Source: Cheiracanthium punctorium
Taxonomy: Eukaryota > Arthropoda > Arachnida > Araneae > Cheiracanthiidae
Assembly (NCBI GenBank): GCA_038373885.1
Contig: JAWZYV010013552.1
Span: forward strand, 1-64,000
Length of the DNA: 64,000 nt
Direction: 5' to 3'
Both the position numbers and the translations under genes were made by a program. Below, one piece after another: positions 58,495 through 64,000 of this stretch. A model generated the notes under the pieces. The model was not told where the DNA came from, did not search any database, and worked only from the letters and a program-made list of their open reading frames with translations. Every line of letters starts with the position of its first letter. The stretch's first letter is position 1.

Positions 58495-59308
58495 TATTTC
58501 CGTTTATTAGAGCGGAATTAAAAAAAGAAGGTTTTTCAAGACTAATGAGCGAGAACAATGTTGTATCCTGCATAAAATTCAGTCAGTCATCTGAAAATCT
58601 TTAAGAAGCTTGGTTTAAGTAATTTAATTACAACCATTAGTAGTAATTAAACCAATCATTTTAATTCATTCATATTTACTGCCAACTTCAGGATTAAAAA
58701 AAGATTCACGAAAAAAGAAAGAAAAAGAAAAAGGAAATCGATAAAGAAAGCTATATCTTTCTAACGTCAAAAACTATTTTGTGGTGTAAAATCTAGTACA
58801 GAGCTGGTTATTTCGCCGTTGTGTCTGTGCAACAATGGTAGCGATCTTGTTGAGCACGAGCAGGGTTTTACGATATGGTCAAGATTTTAAAATGTGTTAG
58901 AAAAAAAAAAAAAAAAGATTCAAAACCACCACTATTTCACTTTGAAAAATTTTGCTTACACTCTCGAATTGTGACTTTATAATAGCAACAGTGATTAAAA
59001 AAAAATTGCTACTTATTAATACGATTCTTCTTCAGCTGAAAGTTATTGGTTGACTTAACCTAAATAGTTATACGTAATGTATTGGAAGTGTGAAGTTTGT
59101 GTGAACGCTTTTCTTCAGAAACATTACGTTTCCAAAATATTAAGAAAATCATCATTTGCGTGCTCTTATCAATGAACTCCTTACACCGTTGACGTAATTT
59201 TTAATTTAAAATGTCGGATAAACAGACCAATAAGTCAAAATTTAATAAGAATTCATTTTTTGAGAAATGATATAGCGTACACATATTTGTAACTTTTCTT
59301 ATTTATCT
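58495..59308. other. Unassigned AT-rich DNA
   Basis: No gene recognised; A-rich tracts near 58900. Confidence 0.45.
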
Positions 59309-60193
59309 GTGTGTGTGACGAAGTTCACATATTTTTCGTGTCTTAAAATAATATTCCTATGTTTCGGCCTTCAAAATCAAAATTTCGTATTCCGTATTAG
59401 TCTCTCTCTCTACTTTGTTTTTCGGCTCGATAAAATGTTCTTTCTTTTCGCGACGGTATGTCTGGGTTTTTCGGGTTTCCCTTCTAAATTAATTTCGCTT
59501 TAGCATATGCTGCGTAAATTCTTGGTGCCTCCTGGTCGTCTGACTTTGCTTTCTCACGGGGTTGTAGGCTTATGTATTGGCATTCGCCAAATTCTGGCAC
59601 TACTGTCTTGGCAATAATCATTTAATCCGTTTGTTTCAAATTTTTATATGGTTTACGCTTACCGGACGGTGGTTGTCACGTGGGGCAGTGGCATATGAGT
59701 GCTCATATTTTACTCGCCAACCTGTAAAGAGCTGGCAGTTTTGTAACGAAGATTTTAGTACACTTCTTGATAGCTCTCCGTCAGAGGAGGCTGTGTTCGT
59801 TTTTTTTTTATGGAACTCCGGCATGCCGTGTGGCCGGAACGATTAGATATGTTCTTGGTGTTATTTTCTACTAATGCAATGTACTGTACGTAATTGAAGT
59901 TGTTTCCTTTAAGACTGTTTGGCTGATACCTCCATTAAACGTAGTTTTGTCTGAATTCGAGTCGTCTTCCTGTTCTTCTAAGTCCTCAGCGTACTTCATG
60001 GCTACTTTTAATACACTATACGTCATGTAAGCGGCCGAGGGAACGTTCTCTTAATCCACCTCCGACAATCCCTGCCATAAAAACTTGTGCCGTCATAAAA
60101 CTTGGTGCGGCAAGACCAGCTCGTTTACACGAGAAATTGTTCCCGGCACGTCACCGGCTGTCGGAGTTTCCTTTTGCCAAAGTAAGAATGTGA

Positions 60194-60211
60194 AAAAAAA
60201 AAAAAAAAAAA
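60194..60211. repeat. Poly-A tract in LTR/leader region
   Basis: About 18-19 consecutive A within the retroelement derivative, upstream of gag. Confidence 0.9.
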
Positions 60212-60827
60212 ACTGTTCCTAAGCAAAACAAATGTTCTGCGGACTCTCCCGTCTCCATGTCATCGGAATTTTGTAGTCTCCCTGCGGTGATTCAGTGACG
60301 GATCCTTGTGCTGTGAACTTTCTCGGATTTTACTGACGAATTAGAAGATGTTGGTTGCCCAGCGGTGTGCGGCTCTACCGGAACCATTTTCCTGTTCCCG
60401 GTTCTGATAGCTGTGCCTTCTATCCAGCGGTGCGTGTCTGACGCTCCCGAAATCAAAAGTCATAGACTTGTATGGTTCTCCGTGTCTACATTTTCCATTA
60501 TGACCGTTCCGGTGTTACGATGCTCTTCTGTTTTCGAGATCGCGCTTCTACTTTCGCCGCCCTGTGTTTTTCCGCTACCCGTGTTTGTTGAACCGAAGTC
60601 CTATGTTTCCTGTATTTCGCCGATACTTCTGTGTCAAATTTAGTGGAAAGCGAAGGACGTGTGTAGTGCTCTGAATTATGTGTGTTTTTGTAAATGGATT
60701 CGGAACATTTTTATGTGTATCACAAGGATAAAACCTTTTAAATTTTCATTCATAAGAAGATAATTTTTGCTTGTGATGTACATATATATTTTCAATAGGT
60801 AAGTCATTTTTTTGTAAATATTGTAGA

Positions 60828-61757
60828 ATGTCCAAAATTTCTGATTTTTCTGTTAACATTCCATCATTTGATGGTAATGCCGTAGAATTAAAACATTTCT
60901 TTAGTATCTTGGAGGACTTAGCAACTTTAAATAAATGGTCCAAAGAAAAAACTATTTTGTATTTCAAGATTAAACTAATTGGTCCAGCATTACAGTTTTT
61001 TTATTGAAAATGAGGTTGTAAATAAAGTGAAAGATTTTGATGTAATTAAATTAGAATTTGAAAAATATTTTAGTAATAATGAAATTCTAGCTCCAGTAAC
61101 CGAGCTTAATAATTTGAAATTTGAAGATTTTAACTCTGTAACTGCTTTTATTCATCGATTAAATGTTTTGGTTTCTAAGGTATATAAAATTAAAGATTCT
61201 CAAGCTCTTGATGATGTTAAATATGTTATATTGATGTCGCGGCTTTGCCATCTAACATTAGAGTTAAGATTTTGGAGGATAACATAACTGACTATTCTAA
61301 AGCTGTTGCGCGTGCCCAGCAAGTACAAAATATTACACAACCTGAAGCACTTGTTTTGGCTAATCAACAAAAAGCCCCAGTGTTTGCTATTTCTGAAAAA
61401 ATTGAAGAATTAGCTTCAAAAATTAATGATTTAACTTTTAAAAATTCTACTTCTGGTTCTGCTGACACCAATCATAATGCTTCTGCTTCTGAGCAACAGA
61501 TTTTTTTCAGACAACGTAGACCTCATAATACGCAGTTTAAAAACAGAAATACAGTTTTTCAAAATTATGACAGAAATAGAGGTCAAAGTAGCATTATCTG
61601 CCAATTGTGCTCCGTCAGACATCATTCTGCACGCCAGTGTAGAAGATTTAAAGTTTTGCACAATACTCCACAAAATAATAATTTTGGTCATCGACCCAAC
61701 TTCCGAAAAGAAAGAACATTTTATCGAGCCGAAAAACAAAGTGGAGAGAAAGACTAA
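60828..61757 (+). pseudogene. Retroelement gag-like gene, frameshifted
   Basis: ATG at 60828 opens MSKISDFSVNIPSFDG, then LKHFFSILEDLATLNKWS. The frame slips in a T run near 60995, continues with VIKLEFEKYFSNNEILAP, slips again near 61240, and goes on through LPSNIRVKILEDN-like sequence and ARAQQVQNITQPEAL. Near 61600 a zinc knuckle is seen, CQLCSVRHHSARQC (C-x2-C-x4-H-x4-C), as in retroelement nucleocapsids. About 310 codons; similar in layout to Ty3/Gypsy-type Gag. It runs without pol into the inverted terminal repeat, whose start supplies the last codons and stop. Nonfunctional as it stands. Confidence 0.8.
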
Positions 61758-61873
61758 TACGGAATACGAAATTTTGATTTTGAACGACGAAACATAGGAA
61801 CATTATTTTAAGACACGAAAAATATGTGAACTTCGTCACAGTGTGAGCACCTTTTTTTTATATGCAATTTTCG

Positions 61874-61902
<29 letters not shown>
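61874..61902. repeat. Poly-A tract
   Basis: 29 consecutive A just outside the retroelement derivative. Confidence 0.97.
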
Positions 61903-61904
<2 letters not shown>

Positions 61905-64000
61905 GGAGGAGCATATAAGTATTTAGATTTGGATTTTTGGGGGGCTCTAGTAAAAAACAGTTCAATAGCCCAGTAAAATGAACATGCTTCGATATACATG
62001 GACAAATAATCATTTTTCAAGAAAAAGAAAAGATATCAAATGTTTATATTCACTGGTTGTGTTCGCTCAGTGGTCGGTTTACCCAACATAGAAACAGGAT
62101 TTAATTCATATATATTTACTGCAATTAAAGCATGGACAAACGGAGTTAGACTAATCGTAAACGTTTTCCAACTTTTTAGGAAAACGTTAATAAAAACCTT
62201 GCACTTCATTTTCTCTGCTCAAGCACACAACGGATAGCAATTTCTGCAGTGACCAAAGCTCTATAATAAAAAGGCTTAAAGAAAAAAAGGTGACTGCCTG
62301 TCCATTGCTGTCATACAAATGACACACTTTTCTCTTTCCGAATCTAAATGAGTGCCTGGTGTAGCATGCAACTGGACAAACGTGTCGTCACGACGACATC
62401 GTAGGAGACAAAGACCAACGCTACTTTTTTTTTTTTTTTACTCAATATGCTGCGGCAGGCTGGCGTTATATGAGATATTTCAAGACGACTGTGGTGCCAT
62501 CGAGTTTGGGAAAAAAAGAAAGGATTAATTGTGGTTAAATATTCACCGGATAACCTAGCGTTTTCGGTCGTTTTGTTTGTCGGTAAGTTTGGTTTTCATT
62601 CTGACCTTATACTTATGGGGACAGTATCATGTTGCAAAGCTGCGCAGTAAATTCTGAACAAGCTGTTGAAAGAATGTTAAAGAATGTTTTAATATGTTAA
62701 GTTAAAACCGTAACTTCTGATGGTAAGACATAAACCATAATCTTTACTGGGCAAATCTGAGAATGAAACCTTCAATCACATTTGCCGGAGGATTTACCTC
62801 TTACATTATTCAAATCTTTTAGCTCTTGTAAGACACCCAGAATAATGTTGATTCGCGGGAATTTTGAGCAATAATTGTTCGAAGTCAGTTTAAACTAAAT
62901 TCTCGGCTAGTTATAAATACTCAATACGTTTTGGTTTGTATAAAGTTTTGTTACCACTGTGTGATACTGTGTTATTTATCTGGTTTCTACTACCTCCTAC
63001 ACTGAATTTCAAAATTGAGACAAAATATTTGCGGTGAATTAAAAAAAATATACAAAAAGAGCAATCTGGAGAAATCGATTCAGTCCTTAGAGTAAGAGCC
63101 ATGGCAGTCCCATTGGCAGAGTTCTAATGTTTTCCGTACTCTAGTTTGCTCGAACAAGCATATCGCTGCTTTGGCCTATAATGCCATGGATATGGATTCA
63201 CACAAGACGTTCCGTAAAGCTGTTCAAGAAGCTGCGCCAAAATTCGAAGATACTCAAAATACTCAATCACAGAAAAAGTTTGAGAAACCCTATTCAAACT
63301 GATCGTAGGTTCCGAACTGAGAACATTAGGTTCTGAAACAGTGGTTCAATGACCCCAGGTGTTCTCGTACCCATTACCAGGTCTACGAAGTTATGAAAAA
63401 TAATTTCAAGCTAAAAAGAAAACTGCGAAAAGCAAAGAAGCTCGGAACAGTAAAAAATATTTTTAAGGGAATAAATAAAACATGAAGCTATTATTATGCT
63501 GCCTTAACTTTTTTCAATCATATTGCTTACATATTATTTAATATTTACATTTTAGTCCGACGTTGATTTTTTTTTTTCATGTTTCTAAATTTCCAATAAG
63601 CGGCAACACTGTACTCTTGACTTTTTACCGATGTTTACTATGGCATAGTTGTGAAATTATTGACCCAGAAATTAAGTTTTAAGAGCGATGTGAAACGGCA
63701 AAGATTGGAATGATATCCACAAAAACACTTTTGTTCGAGAGGGGAGGTCTTCGGACTATACATAAGTTTAAGAACGCCCTGAACCAGAGTAACTTCCCCC
63801 CTCTCCACCCAAGTTGATGCTGATAGTTTTTAGGCAGTCCTGCGGCACAGCTAAGGTGCCAGTATATGGCTGCAATGTAATAATTCTTCAAGTAGCTCAG
63901 AAAGGTTTAAATGGACTTCATGCGCTTAGTTCAAGTACCAAAATGTTTCCAAGCAAAGAATCGAATCCTGTTCGATAAATTTTAAGTTCACTGGAATGCA
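61903..64000. other. Unassigned DNA to window end
   Basis: No gene recognised. Mixed AT-rich sequence; a slightly more complex block at 63150-63440 shares GTTCCGTAAAGCTGTTCA with 55821, suggesting an unclassified repeat. Confidence 0.45.

Larger units (their letters stand above)
59314..61840 (+). mobile_element. LTR-retroelement derivative with inverted ends
   Basis: Starts TGTGACGAAGTTCACATA (59314) and ends with the inverse, TATGTGAACTTCGTCACA (61840); about 140 bp at each end are nearly identical inverted copies (59314-59453 and about 61700-61840). The flanks are the same 5 bp, GTGTG (59309-59313, 61841-61845). TG...CA termini with a 5-bp duplication are what an LTR-retroelement integrase leaves. 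The left part is probably a long LTR plus leader; a gag-like gene follows, then joins directly to the inverted end. No pol is present. The 3' boundary of the left LTR is not resolved. Confidence 0.8.

Noticed and set aside
60746..60967. Minus-strand frame of 73 codons
   Set aside because: It lies antisense to the start of the gag-like gene, which has recognisable motifs on the plus strand.
1..64000. CRISPR array, bacterial operon or phage island
   Set aside because: The tandem repeats lack uniform spacers, and the transposon types, SINE and base composition indicate a eukaryotic genome.

Overview
This window looks like non-coding, repeat-rich DNA from an arthropod nuclear genome, most likely a chelicerate such as a spider or scorpion. 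The support is strong AT bias, many A/T and G/C homopolymers and microsatellites, and a mix of Tc1/mariner, hAT, piggyBac and Helitron elements, RNase H-bearing LINEs, a tRNA-derived SINE and an LTR retroelement. I found no convincing host protein-coding exon, no rRNA and no functional tRNA. Nearly every open frame is short and is either meaningless or a decayed transposon fragment. The taxonomic call is inference; no host gene anchors it.

Layout. 0-7.5 kb: hAT transposase C-terminus cut by the window edge, a hAT MITE, a LINE 3' fragment, a TIR-bounded element built on an exact 173-bp tandem repeat, and two SINE relics. 7.5-13.7 kb: mostly featureless AT-rich DNA with one tiny hAT MITE. 13.7-15.7 kb: the longest LINE copy (RT, RNase H, Cys-rich tail; minus strand). 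16.3-18.3 kb: Helitron copy A with a tandem array of CTCF-core-like motifs. 22.9-27.3 kb: hAT MITE, SINE, a second Helitron family, a deleted mariner and piggyBac MITE copy 1. 28-31 kb: small MITEs and a foldback. 35.3-36.4 kb: a mariner transposase relic split by piggyBac MITE copy 2. 37.5-38.5 kb: hAT MITEs. 39.6-42.3 kb: a mariner with ~290-bp inverted repeats, then a broken Tc1 element. 45.1-45.8 kb: a third LINE fragment. 46.4-48.8 kb: a foldback piggyBac relative, SINE relics and a hAT MITE. 49.9-53.4 kb: Helitron copy B (minus strand, partner of copy A) and an element carrying a 78-bp GGGGGCCCCC satellite. 55.4-56.3 kb: piggyBac MITE copy 3 and a hAT relic. 59.3-61.8 kb: an LTR-retroelement derivative with a gag-like region whose two ends are inverted, not direct, repeats, flanked by a 5-bp target duplication.

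No genes here work together as a pathway. The interest lies in transposon structure: nested insertions, target-site duplications that date and delimit elements, an inverted-ended retroelement, and Helitron-borne motif arrays lying in convergent orientation about 32 kb apart. A few more complex stretches between repeats (about 31.8-32.4, 38.5-38.9, 43.6-44.2, 47.7-48.1 and 56.9-57.2 kb) could be conserved regulatory DNA, but that cannot be decided from one sequence.
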